64,000 nt of DNA. Source: Ailurus styani. Taxonomy: Eukaryota; Chordata; Mammalia; Carnivora; Ailuridae. Made by a program: the position numbers and the translations under genes. Positions 22,507-32,222 of the stretch are shown here, one piece after another (within the stretch, counting starts at the first letter, position 1; each line of letters begins with the position of its first letter). Below the pieces are notes generated by a model that had not been told where the DNA came from, made no database searches, and saw only the letters and a list, made by a program, of their open reading frames with translations. The DNA is taken from contig LNAC01000855.1 of NCBI GenBank assembly GCA_002007465.1, forward strand, positions 382,922 to 446,921, read 5' to 3'.

Positions 22507-22628
22507 CATCTACAAATGGCCAGTTGCTTCTAATTCTGTTATATTTATCAAATAGTGTGTTTCCCTGCTTCATCTACAAATGGCCAGTCACTTCTGATTC
22601 TAGAACATTTATTAAATAGTGGTTTCCA
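22507..22628. repeat. 64-bp direct duplication around the PIM2 poly(A) site
   Basis: 'catctacaaatggccagt' starts at 22507 and again at 22571, and similarity continues through 'cttct.attct' and 'ttat.aaatagtg'. See the poly(A) entry for what the two copies contain. Confidence 0.85.
22608..22613 (-). terminator. PIM2: PIM2 poly(A) signal
   Basis: TTTATT on plus is AATAAA on minus, about 960 nt after the PIM2 stop. The matching position in the other copy of the 64-bp duplication is TTTATC (GATAAA on minus), a weak variant. Confidence 0.7.
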
Positions 22629-22629
22629 C

Positions 22630-23569
22630 ACATGGCTTTTTTAAATAATCCAGGCAGGGGGAGAAGGAAGAGGAGGACACAGCTGGAGCTCCCCTCCCAC
22701 CAATACATAAGTATTTACATTTCAGCAACTGGACAATCCTGGCTCAGAAGGAGGCAGCAAGAATCCAAAAAAGATGGAGGGGGGGCCCCAGGAGAACAAA
22801 TATCGAGACTGATTTCCCCCACCCCATCCCCCAGAAAACCATCCACCCCATCCTAGCGGACTCTGGTGGTGTCCATCTCCCATTTCCCAAATCATGGAAG
22901 TAGGGTTCTCTTCACCAGAATAAGAGCACTTGGGATAACAGAGTAGGGTCCCCTCACCAAAAAAGAAAAAAAAATTAAAATTAAAAATAAAATAAAATAG
23001 TAATAATACAAATAATTAAAAAAGAAAGTCCTGGGATAACAATAGGTTATTACCTCCCCCAGAATAAGCAACCCTGGGCTGAGGTAGTCAAGCAGCTTGA
23101 CTGAATATAGGACCCTGGGCTAGGGGAAAGGGTCCTTTTGCTAAAACAAGAGCTGCTGGGGCATTGGAAGGAAAGCACCCTTGCCCAAGTGAGAGCATTT
23201 GAACTAAGTGTGTGTGGTGGTAGCAGGAGGTGCCAGTGTAGGGGTTACAACTCATCAGAATAAGAATCCTGGGGCTCAGAATGGAAGGAACTTCAACCAA
23301 ATAAACACCCTTAGCAAAATGAGAAATAAGGAAGTTCCCCCCCAGCCCTCCAGAATAAGAGACCATAAGTTCTGGGAGGAAGGCTCCTTAGCGGAATTGG
23401 GATGGGGAGTGGGCAGACTTGGCTTATGTCTCCTGACCCCTGATCCCCAATCTCTGACCCTAGTAACACTGGATTTTTAATGACCTGTAGAACCAGGTCA
23501 ACAGATGTCCGTCTATCCCTGTGGCATGCCATGGGACGGCTATTCCAACTAGTGGGGGCCTGGCTAGGA
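22630..23569 (-). other. PIM2: PIM2 3' UTR containing a diverged tandem array
   Basis: Between about 22890 and 23400 a unit like 'cccctcaccagaataagagc' + 'acttgggataacagtagggt' recurs roughly ten times in diverged form. Related units reappear in the intron at 24060-24470, beyond coding exons 6 and 5. Confidence 0.7.
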
Positions 23570-26500
23570 CTAGGGCAGTAGAGACCAGGCCAAAGGGGTG
23601 GGACCCCCCTTGGGGGCATTGAGGGGTGCATCCTCAGCTGGTGTCTGCATCCAGGGGTCCAGCAGTATCTCCTCCAGTGAGGGTCGGGCAGAGGGTTTGG
23701 GGGCCAGGCACCGGCGGATGAGGGCACAGCAGTCTGCAGATCAGAAGCACACAGGAGATTAGTAGTCAGCTGGGGACACTAGTCCCTGGGAAGGATGGAG
23801 TCCACTGAGCTAGGACTGGTGAAGGCCTCACCTGGGGACACATGGGCAGGGAAGTGGAGCTCAGCCTCCAGAATCTCCTGGTCCCTCTCGAAGGGAATGT
23901 CCCCACACACCATGTCATAGAGGAGGATACCCAGTGACCAGACAGTGGCTGGGAGTGCGTGGTACTGGTGATGAGAGATCCACTCTGGGGGGCTGTACAC
24001 CCTTGTCCCTGCACACAAGCCAGATATTAGACCACTCCCCGATAATGCCCTTCTCCCCACCCCTCCCGCCAGGAAGTATGGTCCCCTCATTAGAATTAAG
24101 AGAACACACCACCTGAGCAGGGTCCCCTAACCAGAAGAGTTCTTTAAATATAACAGCAGAGACTCATCATCAGAAAAAGAACAGTTAAGGTAATAGCAGA
24201 GTGGCCTCAACAGAATAAAAGCCCTTAAAAGTAACAGTAGGATCCCTTTAGCACACAGGAAAGGAACACTCAGGATAATAACACAATCCCCTCACCAGGT
24301 CTGGGCACTGTCAGAAGATGGACTTTAGCAGAGAACAAGGCTTGAGAGCCCCCAATATTAAAACTCAAGAACCTTATAAAGGTGCACTATAGATCAAGGA
24401 GCACGGGCCACCCCAGCACTAGAGATCAAAGATCAAGGGACCATAAAGATAAAAGGTAACCCCCCCCATTAAGATTTAGGGAAGACTTACCATCAAAATC
24501 AGTATAGGGTTCATCGTGAAGCAGGGCACCGGAACCAAAATCAATGAGTTTGGCACAGCCCCGACGGAGATCCATCAGGATGTTCTCATCCTTGATGTCA
24601 CGATGGACGACTCCACGGGCATGGCAGTGCCGAACAGCTGATACTACCTGGGCAAACAGGCAGCGGCTTCGGCCCTCGCCTAATGGGCCCTGCTCTGTGA
24701 TGTAGTCAAAGAGATCCTGGGCAGGCAATGGCCGTTCGAGGACCAGCATGAAGCCTTCTGGTGTCTCAAACCAGTCAAGCAGGCGGATCACGCCAGGGTG
24801 CCCACCGCCTGCACCCACCTTCCATAGCAATGCCACTTCCAGTGGGCATGTGGCTGAATCTGACTGTGGGGGGAAGGGGAGAGAAAAGAAAACACAGATG
24901 TCAGGCCAGTAGCTCTGAGTCTGACTTCTTGCCTGAACTTAAATCATAGCCCCTCAGCCTCTGGACTGTGTGGCCTTCAGCAACCCACTTCCCTCCCTGA
25001 GCCTCAGTTTACTTGTCTTAAGGGCTCAAACACAGCCACTGGAAAGGTGGTTTGAGCCAAAAGCCTATGCACATCTGGCATATTATAGGAACTAAGTAAA
25101 TATTTCAGTAAATGAAAGTCATTTTGTTAAAAAAAAAAAAAAAAGGCCTTCTTGGGGCACCTGGGTAGCTCAGTCAGTTGAGCATCCGACCCTGGGTTTC
25201 AGCTCAGGTCGTGATCTCATGGGTCATGGGATAAAGCCCCGAGGCAGGCTCCATACTCAGCCCAGTGGGAGTCTGCTTGAGATGCTCTCTCCCTCTCCCT
25301 CTGCCTGTCACCACTCTCGCGTGCACACGCACGCATGCTCTCTCTGAAATGAATAAATAAAATATATATATTTTAAAAAGGCCTTCTGGGGCGCCTGGGT
25401 GGCTCAGTGGGTTAAAGCCTCTGCTTTCGGCTCAGGTCATGATCTCAGGGTCCTGGGATCGAGGCCCGCATCGGGCTCCCTGCTCAGCGGGGAGCCTGCT
25501 TCCCCCTCTCTCTCTCTGCCTGCCTCTCTGCCTCCTTGTGATCTCTCTCCCTCTGTGAAATAAATAAATAAAATCTTTAAAAAAAAAAAAGGCCTTCTGC
25601 TGAAGAAGCAACTGATGAACACTATTATGTAATAGACTATCTTTTGTTCACTGCCATCTGAGAAGAGATTAGAACAGTGCCTTACATACAGTGGGTGCTC
25701 AATAAATGTTTTTTAAATAGTTGAAAGCACTTTATAGTGCAGTCTGGCAGAGTTAGCATGCAAAAAATACTATTATTGTGTAATGGTTTGTCTGTTTTGT
25801 TCACTGACCATAACAGTGCCTGGTAACAGGAACAGGGTAGGGCTTAATACATATTTACTAAATAGGAAAAAGCAATTATTAGAAAGAACCTGGCACAAAA
25901 TGAGCGCTCAATAAATGTAGTATTTTGCCAAATGCCTAAAACTGTGCCTGGCACATAATAGGTTCTCAATATACATTTGTTAAGTAGGTGAAAGTGATTA
26001 ATTGCAAAGGAACAAAGTAACAACTCAATAATATTATCATGTGATGTTTTGTCACTGTCACTAAACATCTAGAACTGTACTGAATGCAAGTACTTAGTGG
26101 GACTTGGAACACAGTAAACTTTGATGATGAAGCAAAACCCGAGACCCACAATCAGTGCTCAATAAAAAGCATAAATATTAGGCCACAAAAGCCGCCCCAC
26201 GCCAAAAGCCCGGTGAGGGCACACGAACAGCCAGAATCAGCCTTCCTGCCTGAGGTGGGGCCCTCTCCCGGCCAGTCCGCTGACTGGCACAGCCGCAGAC
26301 AGGTTTTCTCACGGTGATGAAAATTTCGCTACTGCGCAGGCGCACCTTCTCCCTCCGCGTCCCACAACCTGCGCAGGCGCAGGCTTCTCCATAGTCCGCC
26401 AGGGGGCGCTCCCACCCCTACAACTTGCCCAGACCCGCCCTGTTGTCCGTTAGCGTGCTAACGGCCGAAGAGAAGCAGCCACCGTCACCATGGCAACCAG

Positions 26501-27860
26501 TGACCTATGCCCCTCTTTCCCCACCAGCATGCCCTGCGGGCAACCCCTGAAGCAGAGTGTGGAGGGAGGAGGAGAAACGAGGGTTGGAGGGGGGGCAGAA
26601 TCCAGGGCCCTAGGCGAGCTGGGGTGAGTCAGAACTCTTATGGAGGTGTGGATGTCACCACAGGGGAGTAAACACAGGCTGGTAGGAGTGTTCTCCCCAC
26701 CGTCACAGGGCCCAGGGAATCATACAAGCCCTAGAAAGGCAAGGGGTTGTTGAGTCCATCTTGAGAGATGGCGTCGCCAGGTCAGGGACTCCAGAGATAC
26801 TCACCAAGGGGGACCAGCCCAGCACACGATTCCGGGGGATCACTTTGATGGCCACCTGGAGAGGGGGGCTGAGGTGAGGGGGCCAGCAGACGACCCCCCA
26901 ATCTTGACTCTCACCCTAGTCTTTCTGGTGCCAACCTGGCTACACCACAACCCAGAAAGAGCTGGAGCTTCTCCCCTGCCCTCCAAGTCCCCAGAACCAA
27001 GTTCACCTCTCCCATCATCCTTGGCCCTGGGTTCTCTCTCCTCAGGCTTCAAGACCCTTCACTCCAGATCCTGGACTCTGAATTTCCTAATACCCCAAGC
27101 CCTCAATCTTCCCATCCAGGTCCAAGACACCCCAGCTGGGGTCCTGGTCCTAAGGACTCCACGCTGGACATCTGCCCTCGAAATCCCCCAAATCTCAGCT
27201 CTGGGTCTCTACCTTCCCACACAGATACACATCCCCTGGATCCCAGGGTCTAGAGTCCTCACGACGCCCCCCTCCTCAGTCTCACTCCCTGGACCTCCAG
27301 CATCACTGTCCTGAAACCCCCTCCCCCCCCATACCCACCTGGATCGCCACACACACAAACAAGCGCGCGCACGTGCGCGCGCTCCGGCACCCCCACCAAC
27401 CCGGATCCTGGTCCTCATGACCCTACCACGCACGCATTGTCGGCTCATCCCCTGGTCAATCAGCATCCCAGCCTCGGGACTCCCACCCCCACCACACACA
27501 CACACACACGCGCACACACCACCCCTGACCCACCCCAGACCCTCGTGGTTGATACCTGGAGTCGGTCTGTGACGCGATGTCCTGCGAAGACGGTACCAAA
27601 GCCCCCCTTACCAAGGAGGGGGCCGAGTCGGTACTCGGCCTCGAACGCTTCGCGATCCTTGCCTCCTACGCAGGCGGAGGCGAGGAAGTCAGGGTGGCTG
27701 CGTGCTGAGCCCTGCCGCGACCCTTTCCCCCCTCCCCCCGCACTGCCCTCAACCACTTCAGCCCGCCCGGCCTAGTCACGGTAGGGGAGCCTGGCTCACC
27801 TGGTGGCGGCGTGGGGGTCACGGGGGCCACGGGGAGCCCTTGCAGAGGCTTAGTCAACAT
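23570..27860 (-). CDS. PIM2: PIM2, serine/threonine kinase Pim-2, 6 exons, 311 aa
   Basis: Constitutively active Ser/Thr kinase that promotes survival and cap-dependent translation, prominent in lymphoid cells. Exons on the minus strand: 27860-27800, 27665-27556, 26855-26805, 24863-24491, 24008-23832, 23733-23570; the sum is 936 nt, or 311 aa, identical in length to human. Motifs: Gly-rich loop [12 protein letters not shown] (about 38-49), VAIK with Lys61, the PIM-type hinge [14 protein letters not shown] with its Pro, catalytic HRDIKDEN (Asp about 163) and DFGSG (Asp about 182), YSPPEW, and a C-terminus ending PLAWSLLP. All introns are GT-AG. The ATG at 27860-27858 gives the 34-kDa form; the frame stays open upstream to a TAG at 28040-28038 with CTG codons at 27953 and 27878, which may initiate longer forms. 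It is downstream of OTUD5 in the same orientation. Confidence 0.97.
24060..24470 (+). repeat. Degenerate tandem array in PIM2 intron 4
   Basis: 'ggtcccctcattagaattaa', 'gggtcccctaaccagaagag', 'gtggcctcaacagaataaaa' and 'caatcccctcaccaggtctg' are variants of the unit found in the PIM2 3' UTR. Confidence 0.65.
25154..25377 (+). mobile_element. CAN-SINE (older) in PIM2 intron 3
   Basis: Head GGGGCACCTGGGTAGCTCAG, ending AATAAAATATATATA. It is preceded by AAAAGGCCTTCT, a motif that recurs after this copy and after the next one. Confidence 0.88.
25388..25590 (+). mobile_element. CAN-SINE in PIM2 intron 3
   Basis: Young-type SINE next to the previous one. The site motif AAGGCCTTCT occurs at about 25143, 25378 and 25589, so the second copy inserted beside or duplicated from the first at the same site. 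Confidence 0.92.
25620..26180 (+). repeat. Degenerate MIR-like tandem array in PIM2 intron 3
   Basis: 'acagtgcctggcacataata' with 'gctcaataaatgt' recurs at about 25673, 25814, 25889, 25940 and 26150. The copies are separated by 'ttttgttcactgaccat'-like pieces at 25642, 25793 and 26045. It looks like several MIR-core copies or an expanded fragment. Confidence 0.5.
27492..27519. repeat. (CA)n microsatellite in PIM2 intron 2
   Basis: CA repeat ending in CGCGCA. Confidence 0.85.
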
Positions 27861-28300
27861 GGAGGTGGTGCTGCGCAGATTGAGCCCGCTGAGCCCGCAG
27901 GGCGTGGATGCCCGGGGTAGCGAGGCTGGGGAGCCAGGACTTGGGGGCGCCAGGGTGGAAGGCAAAGAAGCTGATGGCCCCAACGCGCCCGCAAAACAGC
28001 GCAACGTTAAGATTCGACGCGCGCGCCAGCCCCAACGCTACTGAGCCGGGGCACGCGCCTCCCGAGAGAGTCGCCCCGGGCGACAGCCCCGCCCACTTGG
28101 CTTTGATCAATCCGGACGCGGCACCTGCTGTACCCCAGCCAATCGGAGCCAGTCCTAATTTGCATACCACCCTCAACGTTTCAAGTACCCCCTTATGCAA
28201 ATACATGCCCGGATCTTCCGCGGGGGCCGGGCCCGCATGCAAATGTGGGGGGCGCGCGCGAATAGGAAACCGGTTCTGGGAATCCCTTTGCAGCAACCGC
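27560..28300 (-). promoter_or_regulatory. PIM2: PIM2 CpG-island promoter with octamer motifs
   Basis: GC-rich DNA spans exon 1. Upstream are three perfect POU octamers: ATTTGCAT at 28158-28165, ATGCAAAT at 28195-28202 and ATGCAAAT at 28237-28244. A CCAAT box (GCCAATCGG) lies at about 28138-28146 and a GGGAATCCC element resembling an NF-kB half-palindrome at 28278-28286. Octamers fit the lymphoid expression known for PIM2. The transcription start is not determined. Confidence 0.7.
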
Positions 28301-28399
28301 ATTTGTTTTGGTTGTTGCGCGAGGTTGTTTTTATATATGTGTGTGTATGTGTATATATAGTTATAAACTTAAAAAAATAACTGCACCGCCTCCTTTCCT

Positions 28400-28920
28400 A
28401 GGAAGTTGGTTTGCAGCCGCTGCTTCGAGATTAGCGCGGAGATAATGCCACGCCAGGCTTCTAAGAATCTGGGCCTGTGGCTACCCAGGACCCTGTCTCC
28501 AAAGAGTGCTCATCACCCAGAACCAGAGCCCTCTAGGCGACTAGAAGCCTATTCCCCAAAACTGAAGCCAAGAATCCTGGAAAAACCTGTCCAGCTTCCA
28601 GGGATGGGTAAACCCCCCTGACTACCACCGCGGGAGACGCGCTGGTCAAAGGCAGCGTTCCCACGCCCTGAGGCGGAGGCCTGTGGGGTGTCTTGGAGCC
28701 CTTAACCTGGACAGACCTGGCTAGGTCTGGCCGCGAGCCCAGTCAGCACATCTAAAATCTGGAATGGCAGAGGGAAGTGGATCTTGGGTGGGGGCGGGGT
28801 GCTAGGGAGCTCGAGTGACGGTGGCTTGGGGGTATGCTTCCAGATGAGAGACAGGGACGGAAAGAACTCAGGTGGTAAAACACCCTCAGTCACAAATTTG
28901 GGAAAAAATGATTTGGGAAA
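28400..28920. other. Intergenic PIM2-OTUD5 spacer, nothing recognised
   Basis: Unique sequence with no convincing ORF, RNA gene or young repeat. Confidence 0.4.
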
Positions 28921-28929
28921 AATAGTTGA

Positions 28930-29760
28930 TCCTTACCCCGGAGGAAGACAGAGATGCACTCAAGACACACAGAAGTACCATGTGATGATACACAAATACA
29001 GTGTAGACACATTGATGTAAACTTGTCCTAGACACACTCGCAGACATCTACTGTCACAGAGCCTGACATCCACCATCAGGAGGGCATGCTGCCAGTTATA
29101 TCCCAGAATGACACCCAGTGAAACACTGTTAAGGAAAGACAGGCACTCCAGAAATTCACGTGGACCGACGTTTCCATGTGACAATGACACAGAAATGTCT
29201 TGTCAGACACACCACCAGAACTTGTCACAAAGACACTAGCACCATCAGACATGCACCGTGAGAGGAAGACTTGTACTGTCCCAGAAATGAGAGACCTTGA
29301 GTCTGTCACAGGAAGACACACAGATGCTCCAGAGACACATAAGTACTGCTCCAAAGGCAGACATAAATTACTTACGCGACAGAGCCACAGAGATAGGCAG
29401 TGTCACAAAAACAGACGTGGACAGACCTAGACACACACACACACCAGCAAACATGAAGCGTTGTCACTGAAACTGTTCAGAAATAGCTACCCAGAATCTG
29501 TCACAGGAATACAAACGGACATCCACCGCATCAGAAAGAAACCACAAATGCGCTGTCACAGACAGACCCACGCAGACATGCACTTGTCTCAGAAACAGAC
29601 ATAAACTGTCAGAGATAGAGTCCCACACTCAGTCACCATCTGACACACCTGGAAACAAGCCCTCGTCGCACACAGTAGACACCGCGAGGTGCATGTGAAG
29701 ACTTGAACTCACCAAACGCACACACGTGCACACAGACAACACCCAAAAAGCAGATACGCA
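28930..29760 (+). repeat. Degenerate tandem array between OTUD5 and PIM2
   Basis: The unit is built from 'agacacacagat', 'ctgtcacagaaacagacat' and 'agacatgcactgtc'. GACA/CACAG pieces recur at about 30-60 bp for 830 bp, highly diverged. The base composition (A and C rich on plus) is unlike the flanks. Confidence 0.7.
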
Positions 29761-29769
29761 TATGTACTC

Positions 29770-30110
29770 TCCCTTATTCATCCAATATTTATTAGGGGGC
29801 TACTGTAAGCCTGACAGGCCCCGATAAGGGTGCAGATATTAGAGATACACAGATTAAGTCAGGCATCACAGCCCTTGCCCAGGAAGTGAATCACAGAGTT
29901 ATTGGGGAAGGAGTCAAGACGTATCTGTCGATAGAGGTGAGAATATGGATGGGGTCACACAGGGCTTCTCAGAAGGTGACACTCTACGCATCCTGAAGGA
30001 CAAGGTTGGGGGCTCAGGACCGGGGAAGGGCAAATTCCAGGCAGAGGCCAGTGAAATTGGACAGGGCGGCCAAGAAGAGGTAGGCAGGGGGCGGATGGTG
30101 TAAAAACTTC
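29770..30110 (+). mobile_element. Ancient interspersed repeat, family not assigned
   Basis: 'ttattcatccaatatttatt', 'ggaaggagtcaagacg', 'ggcttctcagaaggtgacac' and 'gggcaaattccaggcagagg' follow the same old repeat pattern as 6540-6935. Confidence 0.45.
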
Positions 30111-31040
30111 AATGTAAGGTAAATAAATACTATCTGCTAACATCTGGGCTCTCAGAACATGCCAGGCACCGTGCCGTCAGATGTTATTATATGTTGACCA
30201 TGTGCATTCTCTCTCAATGCTCACAACCAGAGAGAGAGTGAGGTAGTAGACATAAATCACCCTGTCATACACATGGTGGGACCCCTGAAACTCAGCCTGT
30301 AATCTGACCAAGGTCACACAGCTATAAAAAGCCAGGGTGGGTTCCAAACCAACTCTCAAACATGTGTGCATGTTGACCAGTGGATTCCACTGACACCCCA
30401 CAAGATGGCCACCCAGCCAGCCATGCCTTTGCCGGCAGAGCTGGACACACATCCTTCCATAGGGGCCCCATTAGTGAGGCACAGCAAAACACACTCTTGA
30501 CAAGACCTGGGAGTCAGCCATCCTTCTCTGCCTTGGCTTTACCCCAAGGAAAGGCAGGGGTATGGGTGTCAAAGCCTGGAAACATGAACACGAAAGGGTT
30601 TAACCATTCCTTAGTTAAACCAGGGAGGCCCCTCCGGTTGATTCCACTGAACTTACATTGATACGAAGCATCCATGTGCCTTTCCAAAGAAATTCCGCAC
30701 CAAAGAGCACAAGGAAAAAGCAAACATACACAGGGAAGGAGGCAGGTAGAGAAGTTACAAGTTCAGTTCCAGCCCTCAAGCTCCTAGTTCTCTGCTCCCA
30801 CCACACCCCAGGGCACAGGGTGGGAAGGCTACATGTGCAAGTAAGATGGAGCTTTCTTGGTGGGAACAGGTCCAGAAGTTGGTTTAGTAAGCAGTGAATC
30901 AAATATGAACAAACTCTGGGCCCACAGACAGACCCTACTGGAGAGCATGCAGCCCTCAGAGGTCAAGCCACAGCCTATGCCATCACCGCCTCTGCCCGGA
31001 GGCCCACCCACCCCGTGCCCCACACAGAACAGAGGCGCTC
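30110..31040. other. Intergenic sequence, probable MIR near 30130-30340
   Basis: 'aacatgccaggcaccgtgcc' and 'gtctgaccaaggtcacacag'-type sequence suggests a MIR. The remainder, up to the OTUD5 3' end, holds nothing I recognise. Confidence 0.4.
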
Positions 31041-31060
31041 AGGGGAAACTGACATTTGGT

Positions 31061-31066
31061 TTTATT
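31061..31066 (-). terminator. OTUD5: OTUD5 poly(A) signal
   Basis: TTTATT on plus is AATAAA on minus, about 1.16 kb after the OTUD5 stop, similar to the human 3' UTR length if the SINE insertion is ignored. Confidence 0.7.
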
Positions 31067-31615
31067 GTGCCAAGGACATTACAGATGGTGGATCTTGTCA
31101 ACACCTGCAGGGCACGGGTGCCCCATCTGCTGAGGCTGTTCCCACTCCCCACACTCAAATCCTGGGCGGCAGCCACAATCCTCAAAGGTGCCCCCCACCC
31201 CAAGATTCCAGAGAGACTGGTGGACAGTGGCAGTGGTGTGGAAGCAATAGGAATGCTGCGAGGTCAGAGTCTCACTGTCCAAAGCCCACAGGACACCTGC
31301 CCCCACCCCAGCTTGTACTCTAGACCCTGCCCACCTCCACAGAGCTGGAGGCTAGAGATGGCAACCACATCTTTGTGTCCCCTCTGTGCCCCGTGGCCTG
31401 CCTGCTCCCAAACCAGAAAGATGCCACCTTCACAGAGCCAATGCTATTGTCTACATCATTTTGGATTGGTTGAGTTTATAAGATAAAAGTACATTTTAAT
31501 AAAGAAAAAAATTCAACATTGAAGGCTCAGACATTCTTGGGGTACCGGGAAAGGGAATTCCCACTTCTTCCTCCCACCTCCCCAGCATCATTGTGGAGGT
31601 GGGGTGACAAGTATT

Positions 31616-31651
<36 letters not shown>

Positions 31652-32222
31652 TTTTATTTATTTATTTGACAGAGAGAGAGAGATCACAAGGAGGCAGAGA
31701 GGCAGGCAGAGAGAGAGGAGGAAGCAGGCTCCCTGCCGAGCAGAGAGCCCGATGTGGGCCTCGATCCCAGGACCCTGAGATCATGACCTGAGCCGAAGGC
31801 AGAGGCTTTAAACCGCTGAGCCACCCAGGCGCCCACAAGTATTTCTGATCTTGGAAGGAATGGGGGGCAAAGATACTTTCCTCTGAATGTCTCTCCTCGG
31901 GGGCTGCCTGGCTGCCAGTTGGTTTGTCTCTGTGTGCCTCTCGCCTACCTTCGGCACCCTTGCCCGTGTCCCCTGTGGAATGCAGGGATGGTGCTGTGCA
32001 GGGGGCAACAGGGCACATCAGCTGGCGAAGAGACGGGTGATGGTGATGGTGGCAGCGATGAGAGGGGGCGCAGGGGTGGGCCAGCCAGAGGGAAGTAGGG
32101 AGGGGAAAAAGGAGGGGAGAGAGGGAAGAAGGCAAGAGGGAAGAAAGCCAAAGAAGGTGGGGCGGCACCAGAGGGCAGGAGTGGTGGGGGTTGGGAGATG
32201 GTCTCCAGTCTCTGGGTCTCCA
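31067..32222 (-). other. OTUD5: OTUD5 3' UTR, carrying a young SINE
   Basis: Single 3'-terminal exon after the TGA at 32225-32223. About 216 bp of it is a CAN-SINE. Confidence 0.7.
31619..31834 (-). mobile_element. Young CAN-SINE in OTUD5 3' UTR
   Basis: It lies in sense orientation relative to OTUD5, with a long uninterrupted A-tail (T run from 31619 on plus) and a perfect 12-bp target-site duplication, ACAAGTATTTCT, at 31607-31618 and 31835-31846. Confidence 0.97.
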
